From NCBI GenBank assembly GCA_030592605.1, contig JAUVIT010000102.1, forward strand, positions 1-6,676: DNA of 6,676 nucleotides. The letters are read 5' to 3'. The notes below the pieces were generated by a model. That model did no database searches. It saw only the letters and a program-made list of their open reading frames with translations, and was not told the origin of the DNA. The translations under genes and the position numbers were made by a program. Position 1 is the first letter of the stretch; each line of letters starts with the position of its first letter. Shown here piece by piece: positions 6,546 through 6,676 of this stretch. Origin of the DNA: Bacteroidota bacterium (GTDB taxonomy: Bacteria > Bacteroidota > Bacteroidia > Bacteroidales > GCA-2748055).

Positions 6546-6572
6546 GAATCTGTTGTTTTATGTATTTATGGT

Positions 6573-6601
6573 CAAAGATAGCAAAGTATGGAATGATCAA
6601 A
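6573..6601 (-). promoter_or_regulatory. Probable promoter of the superoxide reductase gene
   Basis: On the - strand TATCTTTG (6580 down to 6573) matches the Bacteroidota -7 consensus TAnnTTTG. A TTTG preceded by further T residues (6601 down to 6598) lies 17 bases upstream as a -33 candidate, slightly closer than the usual 19-21. Transcription would begin near 6566-6568, leaving a leader of about 20 bases that is A-rich and lacks a Shine-Dalgarno sequence. Confidence 0.5.
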
Positions 6602-6676
6602 AAGATTTGGACATACCCCATTATTGAGCTACATCGGATTACATGCTAGGTTACTGTCAGGCCTCCTACCTATCCC
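6602..6676. other. Right-edge sequence with no supported feature
   Basis: These last 75 bases lie upstream of the superoxide reductase promoter. Both strands have short open stretches reaching the edge, but none is long enough or similar enough to a known protein to call. I see no tRNA fold, strong hairpin or repeat. Confidence 0.5.

Noticed and set aside
1..6676. Mobile element, CRISPR, tRNA or rRNA, toxin-antitoxin or phage genes
   Set aside because: No transposase, direct-repeat array, RNA gene signature or small paired genes are visible on either strand. The window is ordinary chromosomal sequence.

Overview
The window looks like chromosomal DNA of a member of the Bacteroidota, probably an anaerobic or microaerophilic marine or sediment lineage. 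Three things point there. Promoter-like elements fit the Bacteroidota pattern (a TTG/TTTG box near -33 and a TAnnTTTG-like box near -7). Most start codons lack a clear Shine-Dalgarno sequence and sit behind A/T-rich leaders. The PdxA, M17 aminopeptidase and 7TM-sensor kinase proteins have a Bacteroidota flavour. This is a judgement from reading the sequence; no database search was run.

Layout from left to right. The end of gcvH (glycine cleavage H protein) runs off the left edge on the + strand and is followed by a small terminator-like hairpin. A perfect 9-bp inverted repeat comes next, directly before a + strand lipoprotein gene of unknown function (242-985). Facing it on the - strand is a compact three-gene operon, read from right to left: a membrane histidine kinase with a jelly-roll-like ectodomain and seven transmembrane segments (5471-3543), an M17 leucyl aminopeptidase (3541-2105) and pdxA of vitamin B6 synthesis (2092-1004). 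The kinase and aminopeptidase genes are 1 nt apart, and the aminopeptidase and pdxA genes are 12 nt apart. A short divergent promoter region (5472-5581) separates the operon from a + strand lipoprotein with an NTF2/SnoaL-like appearance and a very acidic C-terminus (5582-6118). Convergent with that gene is a single-domain superoxide reductase (6545-6156) with its own upstream promoter. The last 75 or so bases hold nothing I can call.

How the genes relate. GcvH and PdxA are housekeeping: PLP, the end product of the PdxA pathway, is the cofactor of the glycine decarboxylase that GcvH serves, but they lie in separate transcription units and no joint regulation is visible. The kinase has no response regulator in the window, so it is an orphan here, and its coupling to a peptidase and pdxA is the most unusual contextual feature. 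The superoxide reductase indicates oxygen defence of an anaerobic type. Its active site keeps the four His and one Cys iron ligands but has Asp-Arg where the family usually has Glu-Lys.

I found no mobile element, CRISPR array, RNA gene, toxin-antitoxin pair or defence system. No gene-free stretch exceeds 131 bases. The points worth a second look are modest: the inverted repeat before the first lipoprotein, the superoxide reductase substitution, the orphan kinase operon and the palindrome at the kinase start.
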